NCBI GenBank assembly: GCA_037043015.1
Contig: CM073331.1
Location: 5,715,305-5,779,304 of the forward strand
Direction: 5' to 3'
Origin: Bryum argenteum
Taxonomy: Eukaryota; Streptophyta; Bryopsida; Bryales; Bryaceae
Length of the DNA stretch: 64,000 bases
Shown here piece by piece: positions 1 through 12,500 of the stretch. Numbering within the stretch: the first letter of the stretch is position 1; the number at the start of each line of letters is the position of its first letter. Under the pieces are notes generated by a model. The model did not search any database. It was given only the letters and a program-made list of their open reading frames with translations, and was not told where the DNA came from. Both the position numbers and the translations under genes were made by a program.

Positions 1-3000
1 TCCTAGTAGTCGAGGAATGCACTAATGTAAACTTCTCAAAAAGTGTTGGCAAGGCATCTTTTGGAATACCTGAAGAAAATGACCACGTAAATGCCAAACT
101 TGTGTGCGCATGCAATATAAGAAAAATACTGGCTATCATGCGTTAAGAACTTCAACAAGAAGAGGAACCCTACAATCCTACAGTTCGTTAGGATATACAA
201 TGACTAACCAGTTATAGAAAAAGCTCTTAATCCGACAAAGTGGTCCTTTTACTTGAGAAACGAAAGGTCGAAACGAAACCCAGGTAAATACATACCTATG
301 CCAGTGTCTTCAATTTCAAATTTAAGCCAAAAGTCCCTGGATGCTGGGTCACCGCCAGACTGCTGGTCATCTTCCGAAAGTCCACTAACCTGCATTTGTA
401 TCGTGCATGCTCTATCATCAATATCAAGGATAACAACAACATCAAGGGTCAAAATTGAGGCCTAAAACCTCCACGGGTTAACAACTTACATTTGAATGGA
501 TGTCGTGAAGAGCGAATCCCGCACTGTGCATCTTCATAAGTCTTCTATTATGTATCATTCCTGCATTTGCTCCTGCTCAAGATTCCAATATCACGGTCAC
601 CAGCTAGAAATGAATCTCTGACTTCAACGAATGACAGATCTAGACTTGGTTTTATGTAGCTGATACAAGAGACACAGAACGACATAATAATTGCTCCAAC
701 AAGAGACGTCACCATTCAATTTATTCAGAATATGTGAATGTAGTTGCAAAACCTTTTGGATGGACTGACATACCTCGAGCAGCACCGTCCATGTCCCTAT
801 CGGAGTTCGCCATTTCAGGCAATTCTCTGCGACCACCTTCCATCAAAGGATCCCAACTTTCCCATTCCCCCATCTGCCCTTGTCTTAACAAAGTTGACCT
901 TTCAATCAAGACGTCGGATGCTTTTCTTTCTTGTCTCTCTAACATGTCTTCAACACCTTCAAATGTCCTTAACGAGTCTGAAATGGAATGCTTCAAATCC
1001 GTCCTTCGCGAATCCATAGTGAATTTCGCGACTGTCAGTCGAACTTTCACATGACCCTTTCTTGTGAATTTGACCGCGTTAAAAACCTGTAATATTCACT
1101 TCCAAGTAAGACAGGGCTCCAGTAATAATATCGATTGGATACCACCACATGAAGGACTTAACTGAATCTTACCAGGTTGGTTATAACTTGTTTGATTCGC
1201 AATGGATCACCATATACCTGAATCACAAACAGAAAGCGTATCAGCATAATCATCAGAGGGAACATATCAAGGAATAAACTTCCAAGCCTACATGATTGAT
1301 AACTAGAGCCAGCAGTTGGAGAAATACCACAGAAGGTACATCGTCTCCAATGTCAGACTGAATGCTGATGCCACGGTCTTTACTCGCTGCTATGGCTGTC
1401 CTAACTACATGCTTTACAATGTCCCTCGGGTTGAGCTCTCTCTCCTCCAACTTCAAGGTACCTTTGCATACAACCGGATGTATTGGACAATGTCAAGCGG
1501 AATTCATGGCTTCTGAAGAGACTCACAATTCATATCACTTTTGATGAAGATAGGAATCAGAAGAAAACTGTTACACGAATATGAAAGAAAAGCATACCTG
1601 CTTCAACCTTGCTTAAGTCGAGAACATCCGAGATAATTGCGAGCAACACATCTGCACTGAACACCATAGCAGACACAAGTTCCCGCTGCTCTGGATCCAA
1701 TGGGGTGGTAGCCAAAACTTGTGCCATTCCTGAAATGATAGTAGTGAGCTTCTTACGACAGCTCTTTAACACCTCCAAAGTTTCAGCAATCGTAGCACCG
1801 AAAGCATAGTACATGCAACAAATCGGAATCCTAACGCATGACAATCATTCTGGACGTATGTGTAGTAAGTACCTAGTACACCATTCAAAGGAGTTCGTAT
1901 CTCATGAGACATCACAGCGAGAAAATTATTCTTTGCTTCCATAGCCTCGTCTGCACGCATTTGGGGTCATTGTCAGATTTTTTGAGAACTAACATGATCT
2001 TATAAACTTCACCTACTATAGTAAGAGGGAAAAAATGATTTCCAACACCTACTGTAAAAAATAAAACAAGGAAATTTTCGACCCCATGTGAAGACATCCT
2101 AATGGTACAGGCACTTAATTTGGTGGCGCACCTAATTTGATTTTTAGCCGAGTGGCAGATGAGACTTTTGAAATATGAACCAGCGCCACAAATTAGAATT
2201 TCAATGTTCTCAAATGAGAATTTGATCTTAATATCTTTTACATACGTATCCAGCACATACGTTGTTGACTGCATTGGAATCCTATTGCACTTCAAGAATA
2301 AGTAAAGATTCGACAATTCTGATTCAAGGAGATAGGCGCATGTAATAAATTCACCATTCAAGGTGCCTCTGCCTTATGTTTTATTCTGCACTGTCGTACT
2401 GGGAACAGACCCTACCATGTAATTCATGAAGGTATATCACGCACCTGCAAATTTGATAGCTCTTCGCAACTCTTTCTCCGTTGCCTCTCGTACAGCCATC
2501 TCTTCCCTCATCTGTGCAAGTCTCTCTCTTGCCAAAGCCTGCAACTCGGGACCAGAGTAGGTAAGCTGACTAAAACATCAACAAGAAGGCCTCGAGGATG
2601 TTAGTGGCATGAGAAACAGACCTGTTCCGTGACATCCATGCATGCAGTAATCACTCCCAAAGTCTGCCCAGCCTTGTTTCGAAGTGGTTCGCATGCTACC
2701 ACTAGCCACCTCTTGCCAAACCCGTCCATAGTAACCGACAGTTCCCTTCCGGTTGCTGTACCTGATTCTAACACCTCCTTCTTTATCATCATCGTCTCCA
2801 AAGCTCCAGGGACAAGTCCAACAAGTTCAGTGTCTTTCTTTCCCTTCATATCCTGGACATAGCCACAAGACTTAAATTTTAGAGGAATCGAAACATCATA
2901 CCTCATTTTTACAGAGATACCAAATACAGATATTATCATTTTGTTCCAAGAGCACAATCACCTAGTTAGAGCAATGTTGTTTTCTCCAATAGTTTCAACT

Positions 3001-4585
3001 AGCTCGTCCCAGGGCTCAGCATGCTTCGAAATTTATGAGATAAAGGAGAATGCTTGTGGACTTCGCTGCAATATCGGCTCTAGAAACGACATCTGCACTT
3101 ACCGTAGAGAAATTATCTACCTCCACAGAACCTATCTACAAGCTGATGTTTATAACTCATAGTTACAAGACACGCACCTTGGGAGAAACTTTGGTCAAAG
3201 GCTGGTCTACAAACCTGTCACAGAAGGAAAAGCATTGTCTAAGCAGGAAGCCAATATATAATGAATCATGACCTCGACTCATGGAAAATCCAAGACCTCA
3301 ACCATTGACGTAGGCGGAAACTACAGAAACAATAGCGTCGATTACAGAGTCTCACCATAACCTTAATTCTGATACTATTAAAGACAAATTAAAACACTAG
3401 TAAATCACGCCTCTCAGTATGCCGATGATGTCTTACTTGACGAATGTGTAGCAGAGGTCTTTGTCACAATGAGATATGATAACAGGTACATCCTTCAGGA
3501 CCATCTGCAGAAGCACCTCAATATTCTTGGTCCTTTCAAGCACTTCAACTGCATCAAGCCTGCGAAGACCTCGAAAGTGCTCCTTATGATCCGAATCAGC
3601 TAAATCCATCACGGAGTCTTTGTCATGTCCCTCGGAAACATCCATTTGTGCAAACGATGTCTTCGATAAACTTTTCCTGGTGGATGATGACGCACTAAAC
3701 TGTTGCTGTTTCTCCACTTGAGCTACTCCACATACCAAAAAAGAAAGTAAAAAACAAAAACTCCAGTTAGCACAATCCTACTATCTATAATAGTCCGACA
3801 AAATCAGAGCAATGCAACCACACTGAAGATAACTCACCATGTGTTGGAGAATCAATGATACTCTCAAATGCAGGCACATCTTGAACTTTTTCCACGAAAA
3901 GCTGCGTAAGAACTTCTTGTACTGCCACACCCTTAGCCTGTGGAAAAACTCCAAGCTGTTTACGAAGCTCTTCATTCTCTGCGTATAAATTCTTCGCAGT
4001 CTTCTGCCAGTACTCCACAGACGTCGCTCTAGCCTTGTCAGTGGCCACGTTCCCTGTTGACATAAGCCTACCTGGAAAACGAAATACGTATCACAAACAC
4101 CTCCTAAAAACATACCTCAGAATACGAACTCCATAGAAAGGAAGCGTTCTACAGGAGCACGATAATCACTGGTTTCCTTTCCAGTTGAAATCTATCCAAG
4201 TTACTACAATCTCGACAGTCACTGTAGAAAGAAGGCTTAGTAACCGCTTCAGTCTTCGAGAGTTCTATGGAAAGAAGGCTTAGTAAAGGCTCGATTGAAG
4301 GGATAAACAACCTGTTCCATCGCAGAAGGGGCAGGCAGCCATGATAGCAGCAGAGGAATCCATCATCTGCGAGACAGAAAGTTCCCATGGGGAGGAGAAG
4401 GAAGAATCGGAGGTGGAAGCAGGGGCACGTTCGGAATGGGCGCGAGTACTAACTTCAGACCTAGAAAATGTAAGCGAATGAGGCAATCCCGTAGACAATA
4501 ATGCTGCAGCCGCTTGATCACTCGGTTTACTCGTCGTGAGGCCATATTCCATTTCCCTCGGCGCTTTTCTACAACCTTCTTCCAT
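1..4585 (-). CDS. PHK: PAS-domain histidine kinase (PHK-like), 3' end beyond window
   Basis: Exons (minus strand, 5' to 3'): 4585-4312, 4071-3838, 3725-3437, 3214-3178, 2852-2622, 2565-2445, 1950-1873, 1729-1598, 1461-1328, 1217-1173, 1086-774, 560-490, 461-296, 69-<1; every junction is GT-AG and phases agree. The 731 visible residues show: a single CPFCDGTG motif (~85-92), a coiled coil (~110-130), a PAS domain (~235-355, ending [10 protein letters not shown]), a linker helix, HisKA with the phospho-acceptor His at ~411 in [13 protein letters not shown], then HATPase with N box ([20 protein letters not shown]), G1 (EIEDTGIG) and G2 start ([15 protein letters not shown]). About 130 extra residues separate the N box from G1. 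No transmembrane segment is visible, so a soluble kinase is likely. The start ATG follows an in-frame TAG. By family it autophosphorylates and passes phosphate to a receiver; whether a receiver domain follows lies outside the window. The match to moss/liverwort PHK proteins is from memory of domain order, not a search. Confidence 0.9.
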
Positions 4586-6232
4586 CGGCTAGGGTTCCAC
4601 AAAAAAATCCATAGTCTCACCCAATCCTCCGCCGCCACTGTGGCTCCTGGCCAACAACTCCTGCTCCGTCTCTTGCATCCTGCTAAACCGAATTCCCTCA
4701 ATTTGAACTCCGCATTCCGAGAAGAGAATGTTTCCAGCCCTAGAAAACAGCACAGGGAATCTCATGAAACGATTTAAAAGCTGAAATGATCGTGCCACTG
4801 CGGTCGTGATGGAGATCTAGCGATAACAGATCGATGGGGAAGGAACTCACTACGAGGTATTGGGAAGACTAGAACGGCGGATTGTCGGGCAAGCAGGAAG
4901 GAGGGCTACAGGAGCCTTTCTACGGTCTTGGGTGCCACGGTCCTGGGATCTTGGTCGGTGACCGAGGGAGTTTTCTGGACCACGGTTTTGTGTTGCTGGT
5001 TCCAGCGTGGCACGAAGATGCCCCTTCGTAGCCCCTTCCTTGCGGGATCTTTCACCGAAGATCCTGCATGCCGATGCTTCACACATTCATCCGAAGTTGA
5101 TGAAAAACATTCGTCCATTCTAACATTAATTGGTTTATTGTGCATATTTGTATAATAAAGAGGATGGAAATTGTTGATAGTATTTATCCAATACAACTCA
5201 TATTAGTTTGGATTTCCAGGAGTATTATAATATTGAAGAGCATATTGAAGTGCACAATATTTGATGTTTGTTGTTAGCGTCAAGATTAGATGTATTACTC
5301 TTACTGACATTTATTGTTTTTACGGAACAATTAAGAATGTTCCTTCTCTTTTCAATAATTGGAGGAAAAATGGAGGATTCTCTTTCTTAATACCTAGGTC
5401 TAGATTCCTTACATGTTTGTTTTGAAGTTTCAATCTGACCTTATTGATGTCTGCATTCGAAGGACACGGGTAAGGACTTGTTTCATATATAAAAATAATA
5501 TATGTGAGCGTACTTTACAACTGTATTCTTTCAAGTTATGAGGATATAAGTAAAGTCCTATTGAGTGGTTCTTCATATCATGTAAGAGAATATGATGCAT
5601 GTGTGTAAATTACACATGGACCTTTTCAAATCATGGCAATTGGATACTGTGTATTTGACAAAGTTCCGAAACACATTATCAAAAACAATCACCTTTTAAA
5701 TCAAGGTGTAATGAATTTCTCAAAATGAGTCTCATATGTTGTAAATGTGTCAACCGTAGGTCTAAACATGTAAGAGTAATCGGTTGGAAATCAAACTTGA
5801 GACCAAAAAATAAAAACAATGATAGATTATACAAGCTATGTTGAACTTAAATCTTAGTAATGTTTTTAGTAGCGCAACCTAACTAAAGTCAAGAATATAA
5901 ATACTTCAAACTTTGAAACTTGCCCTTGATAAACATTTTTCAACTTGAGACACTTGGCAATTTGAGTTGGAATTTAGAGATGTAATTTTGTAAACTTAAA
6001 ATGAGTAAATAATTTTAAAATAAAATGTTCTCACACTTACTCTACTTGGTCTGCTAAATTAAATTGAATTAGAACTCATTAATCAACTCTATTCTATAAA
6101 AATGAATTCCTCATGAAGTGCATTACATTTCTTGATATTTATATATTTAAGAAGAGGCAAACACTAGTTATCAAGACTACAATACAAAATCCCCAATTGG
6201 TTCATTTGGTTAGATATACTAAATCTTCTTCA
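4586..6232. promoter_or_regulatory. 5' region of the histidine kinase, then AT-rich spacer
   Basis: The stretch up to about 5060 is clearly richer in GC and CpG than what follows and lies directly upstream of the kinase start, so it most likely holds its 5' UTR and promoter. Short reading frames here have no recognisable domain. From about 5100 to 6232 the sequence is AT-rich and I see no gene or ordered repeat. Confidence 0.4.
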
Positions 6233-6447
6233 TTAACCCCTAAAGATCCAAGAGGACCAAATGGGGCTTTTGCTATTTCTAGCAGCCTATAGGAATGAAT
6301 TAGAAGTAATGTTCTTGCCTAATATTCTTACTAGGTACTTCGTATACTGCAAAGTGCATGTGGTAAATTTTGCAAAGCCAAATCCTATTTTTGAAGTCTT
6401 CTTTGACTATTCTTGGTTTATAAGTTGAATTGGGGCAATTTTTAAAT

Positions 6448-6490
<43 letters not shown>

Positions 6491-6824
6491 GTAACATCTT
6501 CATAACTAAGTCAAATACCTAAGTTCTAAAGGACCCCAAGTCAGATAAATTACCAATTTTACAAGGGCAATCTTCAAAAGTGTCAAAAACAATCATGACA
6601 ATGCCCAAAAAAACTTGGATGTTATGATCTCTCAAATGGTAAACATCCAATGGTCAATATTTGGAGTAACAACTAAAAATAGTCTTAGGTACAAGATCTT
6701 ATGGATGGAAGTTCAAAAGAAAAGAAAAGAAATTGTTTCACACCTCTTGCAGTACTTAGAGGTAGGGTATTGCAGTTTTGAGGTTTCAACCTCTGACAAA
6801 CACACAAGGATCTTTTGGGTTTGA
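6233..6824. mobile_element. TTAA-flanked TIR element, family D, degenerate right end
   Basis: The left end reads TTAA then CCCCTAAAGATCC. A degraded mirror of it (GGATCTTTTGGGTTTGAAC) lies near 6809-6827. The interior contains GTTATGATCTCTCAAATGG, a motif also found in the elements at 15367-16023 and 23600-24145. It sits just beyond the 3' end of Di19 paralogue 1. The poly-T run at 6450-6489 lies inside it. Confidence 0.55.
6450..6489. repeat. poly-T run, 40 bp
   Basis: Uninterrupted T tract inside the family D element. Confidence 0.95.
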
Positions 6825-6958
6825 ACTAATACAAGACCTATCAATTCCAATTTGGTGCAATAAACTATCTACAAATTTACATTGGCACTTAAATTTTGTT
6901 CACATCAACAATTATTTTGCAGTTTATTGCATATCGTTGAATTAAAAATAATCCATTT

Positions 6959-9900
6959 CTACATCCTAGATAACAATGTAGACAATACAAGTTCTTGTAC
7001 AAATTTGGCGCGAACTTTAGCTTCTTCTCGTTTTTCTTTGCGCTCCTCAATAGTTAACATATCAACACTTCATGCCAATTCTAACATGTTAACTCAAGAT
7101 GGTAAAGGATTGTATTCTTTTTTTTACCAAGAGTGTTTATATCATGATAGTACGGCAACTTTGCATTTAAGTTGTGACAATAGATTGAAAATATAGATTA
7201 TATATATTTACATACATATGCACTTGAAATCATACCTAGGTTTAGATTGCTCACTTAGGGAAGGAGTTGTTTGCTTGAACATGACATTTTCCATTACATT
7301 AAACGTCGATATAGGAACATTGATGACATCGGTAATAGAGACATTGTTAACCAGAGTAGCAAGAAGAGGATCAATGGGATTTGCTATGAGACCACTAATT
7401 TGTGAAGTGCCTTCTATAAGATCTTCCAAATTAGCATCACGTAATTCCTTCCCTAAGAGAGACAATGTTGCATTGGAAGTTGCCCCCGCTCTTTTAAATT
7501 TTCTCCGGCGATGCATGTATAAATTTGTCAAAGATCATTGCTATAGTATCAATAAAAAAATCACATACAATATTCATCTATATCAACCCTTGTATATGTA
7601 AATTCCCACCATATAAAAACAACAAACTTGAAAAACTTCAACTATAAACTATAAGAACTTCTAAAATGTTCAACAAATATTCTCCTTTCAAAATTGGACA
7701 AGTTATCATGCACCCCTACGACTATTCATGTATACCTTATACCATAATGTAAATGCAAATACGTTCCTTAAGTTAGATACAATATTCTTTCGAAACTCCA
7801 ACTACAAACATAGAAGTGCAAACTCACAACGATAACTTCAAACGTCACCATCAATCGCATGCATCTCCTTTGTTTTTAAACAAAATACTTACTATGTAGT
7901 TTCTTTATGAGTTTGAAGAAGAAACACATAGTTTATGAAAAAATACATACAATCTCGGTACATTTATGCACACACCAAAACTTAATACTATATAAGAAGC
8001 TTGAACTACAACACCAAAGCAACAAGCTCAATTGTAATGCCTATGACTTCATACACAATTTGTATTAACTATACTCATCAACTCATCTACAAGTTTTATC
8101 ACCTATACCCCCACTTCTTTATATTTACTCCAAACATATAAAAAACAAGAAAAAAATAATTATTAAGCTTATTACTGTTCACTCGTCCAAAAATTCACCG
8201 TTGGATGTTTATCATTTGCAAAAGCATAGCACACCCTACGTCCATGATGACGCCACACTAAAATGCAATTAGTATGCATGCATGCAATTAGTATTCCTAA
8301 CCAAATACCATCAACATAAACAAAGAAGGTATAATTGAAGACCTAACATTAACCCTTAAACGCCCAAGCATACCCCTCGGGCTTTGCTTTTCAGTGTATT
8401 TTCAGAGGGGCTGGGCGTTTAAGGGTTAACCTACCTCCATCATGAAGCCACACTAATATGCAATTAGTATGGATGCATGGTGAGGATATTTTAAAGTAAT
8501 GGCCATGTTGTTGCGCAATATGCCCCACAAGGTCTTTCACAATCATTGACGCGCAAATGGGGCATGTCTGCATGTACAACACCCACGGCCACAGGGGCCC
8601 TTAGTATCCCATAACCGTGATAACAATAATCACAGTCCACTGGCTTCCCTGCAAATCATTGGCAACTTGGCATTTTATTATTGAAACCATCCAATAGGCA
8701 CTTGGGGATTTGATACTATTCCCTAAAAGTATGCTTATTATATTTACATACATACCCCACTAGAGGGATTTGGCCTTGTTTTTGGATTGAGTTCATTTGG
8801 GTGACCACCACACTAAAAACATCAAGTGGGTATAAATGGGATTTTAAATTTGATTTGAAAATTGTAGGAATTTGACATGTGGGGACGATCCAAAAAGCGA
8901 TCCTCACTAATTCCAAATAACTCTATTACAACTCCCAAATGGAACTCTTTGAATGGTACATTGGAAATGAGTTAAACAATCTTTGCATTATGGGAAGTGT
9001 TAGTTTGTGATTGGGGTAGATAAGTTAATTTTTTATTTGACCGTGTACTTTGGTCTACAAAAGGGTTTACTACATGCGTAGGGGATTGGCTTTGCAGCGT
9101 GCGTATATATATTTAGTCTTAGGTTGCCTTAACATTGTTGGAAACAAGCAGCTTGGCAATGAAGATGTAAATTAAAACCTCAAGATACTAAATTGTTGTG
9201 GAAGCTGAGATTTGTATAAAAAAGAAAAAACAAACAAACAACTTCGTCTCTACTTGTAATTGTAGCTACATGGTTTGTCTGTAGACGGAATTGGGCAACC
9301 TAAGTAGAGAAGACAATTGCTTCTTAAATCCAGCTCGTTAAAATTAGGAGAATTGGGTCTTTTGACGCTATGCGGATCAATTGTGCAATAGAGAGTTGTT
9401 TGCATACATTATACTGTATAAAATGACATAATGTTCCCAATCTAGACTTGGAAGCACACATGTTATAATTCTTATAATTGAGTACTGAAATCATTGAGAA
9501 ACCGTAATGAACAACAATTAATCGCAGCCATACTATCACATGAAAAATAGAGAGTTATATTATTGTTTAATCAATGCACTTCAAAGTAGAATGCTCAAAT
9601 AGTAATAAGGAATTATACAAAAGGAAGCTATTGTAGAGAGTTGCTTACAATATCTTTTGATTCCAAGCAATGTTCATCTTCGAGGTGCACGCATAATGCA
9701 CTTGCATCAAATTCTTCATGACAATATGGACATGAAAATTTGGCTCTAGTGTCCACGTCGTCTACTTCCACTTCATGAATATTGATTTGCCCATCTACAA
9801 TAGAGGCAAAGATCAATCTGCATCAATACATGTTAATTCATCAAACCAAGCATACATTCAAGAATAAGCCCATATTTATAGAGGCCGCAAATTCGGTTTA

Positions 9901-10734
9901 GGGTTCTTCATCAAATTGTAACGGAGGTATCTTCATACAATTTGATGTAATATCATATACAATAATAGTTTGTCCCCATGAACAACACAAGTAAGATGAA
10001 ACAACTTTTTGATTGGGAACATGTTTGTAGATTTCTAAAACTAGGCTCAACCACACTAAACCCTAAAAGCTTCTACTATGAACAGCTTGGAAGTTTGTAC
10101 TCTATCTAATACTCCTTCTCACTTCGAAAAAGACCATGATTTGCTAAAAATAGTTGGATTTTCTTCAAAAGTTAAGAGCACTTAATAATTTTGTTGAACA
10201 TGTTGCGGATTGCTCATTGATATAAAATCTTGGTTTCTTCGTGAGACGAGGATTTATACCAAATCATGGTTTTTTTTAAGAGACAAAGGGAGTAGATGCT
10301 AGGCAACAAATACATATGGTCTTTAGATGTTTAGAACCCCATGAGCTTATCAGAGACTTCTACAGGTCAATAACTTACAAATTTTGTTTTAATAGAATGA
10401 TAATCATTAGATGCTTTCAGGGTTTCAAAAGATCAAAGTAATTATAAGTATGATTACTTGAGTGTGTCACAAAACGTTGCTCTCTCGATTCAATGTTGTA
10501 AAGTGCAGAGATGTAATGTTATCAAGTGCACTACAAAACTCTAAAATGAGGCAAGTAACGTAAGTGATTTAGACGATGTTGATTCATCAAATGATGCTTG
10601 TCAAAAGTGGGTTCGGTGGTTTTTCAAGCAACAACAACAAAGCATAACAACATTGTGAATTGAAACTTGCCTACAATGGCTTGAAATGGTTTGGTGCTCA
10701 ATGCCTTAGTGCTCCAAATCTCTCCATAGTCCAT
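6959..10734 (-). CDS. DI19: Di19 zinc-finger protein, paralogue 1
   Basis: Exons 10734-10671, 9794-9649, 8567-8490, 7516-7236 and 7067-6959 give an intact 225-residue protein starting MDYGEIWSTKALSTK. It has the two Di19 zinc fingers (CPYCHEEFDASALCVHLEDEH and CPICASMIVKDLVGHIAQQH), the basic MHRRRKFKRAG stretch that follows them in this family, and the C-terminal FVQELVLSTLL. Di19 proteins are small nuclear regulators linked to drought and other stress responses. Intron 1 has a GC donor (GTAG/GCAAGT), the only one that keeps the phase. Intron 3 (8489-7517) is AT-AC: it starts ATATCCTC, ends ATAC, and has a branch-like TCTTTGAC 10 bases before the end. The upstream frame stays open to about 10872, so an earlier start cannot be ruled out, but the chosen Met aligns with paralogue 2. 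Introns are longer and the coding sequence more AT-rich than in paralogue 2. Confidence 0.88.
8349..8429. mobile_element. 73-bp TTAA element with perfect 14-bp inverted ends
   Basis: TTAA, then CCCTTAAACGCCCA at the left, the exact reverse complement at the right, then TTAA again. The element itself is 8353-8425. It holds little but its ends and a GC-rich subterminal box (CCCCTCGGGC) shared with the elements at 16715, 19470 and 53063. It lies inside the AT-AC intron of Di19 paralogue 1, between two related copies of a sequence around ATGCAATTAGTATG (8260 and 8455). Confidence 0.85.
10110..10294. mobile_element. TIR element of Stowaway-like type
   Basis: Ends are TA/CTCCTTCTCACTTCG...GACCATGATTTG and its imperfect reverse complement CAAATCATGG...GAGACAAAGGGAG/TA. 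The TA flanks and CTCC start resemble Tc1/mariner-derived Stowaway elements. It lies in intron 1 of Di19 paralogue 1. Confidence 0.55.
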
Positions 10735-11958
10735 GACATCCCCGGCCTCCTTTGCCTTCCCTTTGCCCTTCAATTGACGAACTTTCGGTCCGCCGAGATG
10801 GTGTCGGCCCCCTTTCCCTCCTCGTCCTCCTCCCCCTCCCTTCCCCTCCGATATTGGTCCTTCCTTCGTCACTTTTTCCTCCTCTCCAAAACCCTAAAAT
10901 TTTATTTCTGGGTTTCCAGCAGAACCCCCCCCCCTCAAACCCTAACGCAAAATCAAGCTCGATTAATTGTGGTACATGCACGCTCAATTTTAAAAAAGTT
11001 GCATCATCTTATGCATTTCAATTTCCACATTGAATTCCGTGATTAAAAAAAAAAAAAACTCGTGATAGCAAAGAGACTTAAAAACGAATGACAACAAAAA
11101 ACGCACCCGTTGGGCGGTACTCATACCTACTCCTTTTGGTTATCAATCCCTATTTATTTGTTTCTTCAACAAAAAAAAACCTTGATCGGGCATAATTATC
11201 ATAACATCATGCGAGCGAAACTGAAAAAATAAGCCATGATGGGTACATGCCACAAAACAAGTACACAATCGTCATTATCAACATCGGATTTGTGTACTCG
11301 CCAAAAAAACGAGTCATGTATTAATTAATTTGGACGATTGCAAGAAAAAACTTCAGCTGATTTGATTATCGTACTACGACTCGAGAGATTTGATTTTCGG
11401 ATCGTATTTGGTTACAACTACGATACCCCAAGTGCTTTCTCTTTCCACCGATTTGTTAGAGTGTACTTCAAATAGCACTTGAATCACAAGAGGACGTCGG
11501 AGCATCACCCACCGTTGTTTTTTTGTGAAATGCATCGAAAATCGTTTGCATGAAAATGCGAGCTCGGTTTGCTAGAATTTTGGCAATACATTTCAAAGGG
11601 CTTTTGCGTATAGAGCTCAAAAGTCGAACAAAGTGATGTTTGTGTGACAATTGTTTTGTTTTGTGTGATTTTGCATTTTGAGAGGTGAAGAGAGTAATGT
11701 TAGTTTTTAGAACAAGAGTGTGAGGACTATTGTAAATAACATGATACCATTGGTGGGACTTTGAGGATGGATGATAAAATGACATGGCAACTTGCGTGGC
11801 TACATTTTTGGAGGTGGAGTTGGAAATAAGTCCATAATTAGTTAAATATCAAAGGCTTGCGTCAAGCAAGCGAATGTTGTAGGCAAGTTTTCCTTGGGCA
11901 GTGGCATCCTCCAAAGTAGTGTAAAGTAGTCCTTAGATTATTTAATGGGAAGGTGTGA
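10735..11958. promoter_or_regulatory. upstream region of Di19 paralogue 1
   Basis: A pyrimidine-rich, GC-richer block at about 10740-10945 (CCCTCC runs, AAACCCTAA boxes) lies directly before the inferred start and is the likely 5' UTR/promoter. From about 11050 to 11950 I see no gene or clear repeat. Confidence 0.35.
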
Positions 11959-12220
11959 TTAGCCCCTAAATTTCTTTGTTGCAAAACGGCCTAAGTCACA
12001 AAACTTGACCTTCCTTTAGATGACGCTCAAAAAATCTCAATCAAAGCATTATTTGTAAGATTCAACGGTAAGATCTCAAAGTTCACTTGACATTCTTCTC
12101 ACATACCAAATTTGAACCGTTAATTCTTCCTCATTTGTGAGATTATAATGGTCAAAGTTGGCTGAGTTTTTCTCCTGCAGGAACCTCCAAAACCCGTTTT
12201 GGGTTTTAAAGAAAGTTAAC
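11959..12220 (-). mobile_element. degenerate TTAA element, family B
   Basis: Starts TTAGCCCCTAAA (TTAA altered) and ends near AAAGTTAAC. The interior matches, in reverse, the element at 18590-18849 and the one at 60741-61010, including the core CATTTGTGAGATTATAATGG at 12132-12151. Confidence 0.55.
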
Positions 12221-12360
12221 AAGATGATGATTCTAATAGAGAATGTGAGTGCTTACCCACCAAAATCTCATTTAAAACAAACTTGGCTCCGCCCGCATTA
12301 TATATAGTTTTATCTTGGTTACTCTAGTTTAGTCCGTTTGCAGTTATTTGTAGAGTTTAG

Positions 12361-12500
12361 TGTCTATTCCCGAAAGGGGTGAGTAGTTTTGTTCGATTAC
12401 CTCTTTGTCTTGTGGCCATCGAGGTAATGGCATTACGAACAGATGTTGTATTCACGCCAATCTTTGATTTGAAGATTGGAGTTCTTATCTATCTATGTAT
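12361..12500 (+). repeat. 5'-truncated SINE relative
   Basis: Sequence from GAGTAGTTTTGTTCG to TTCTTATCTATCTATG aligns by eye with the 3' body of the complete SINE at 38484-38837, including the shared CATTACGAACAGA and ATTCACGCCA segments and the TCTATCTAT tail. It is diverged. Confidence 0.55.

Noticed and set aside
1731-1844. Longer version of the exon beginning before MAQVLATT
   Set aside because: The open frame extends upstream, but TTTCAG/GAATGGCACAAG joins perfectly to LNGVLG and matches the usual histidine kinase sequence.
2966-3013. Possible extra kinase exon between 3178 and 2852 (open frame [16 protein letters not shown])
   Set aside because: Its donor leaves phase 2 while the next exon needs phase 0, and without it [16 protein letters not shown] reads as a normal PAS sequence.
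4850-5196. Frames of 75-96 codons in the GC-rich block upstream of the kinase
   Set aside because: They overlap on both strands and lack any domain or splice continuation; more likely promoter and 5' UTR.
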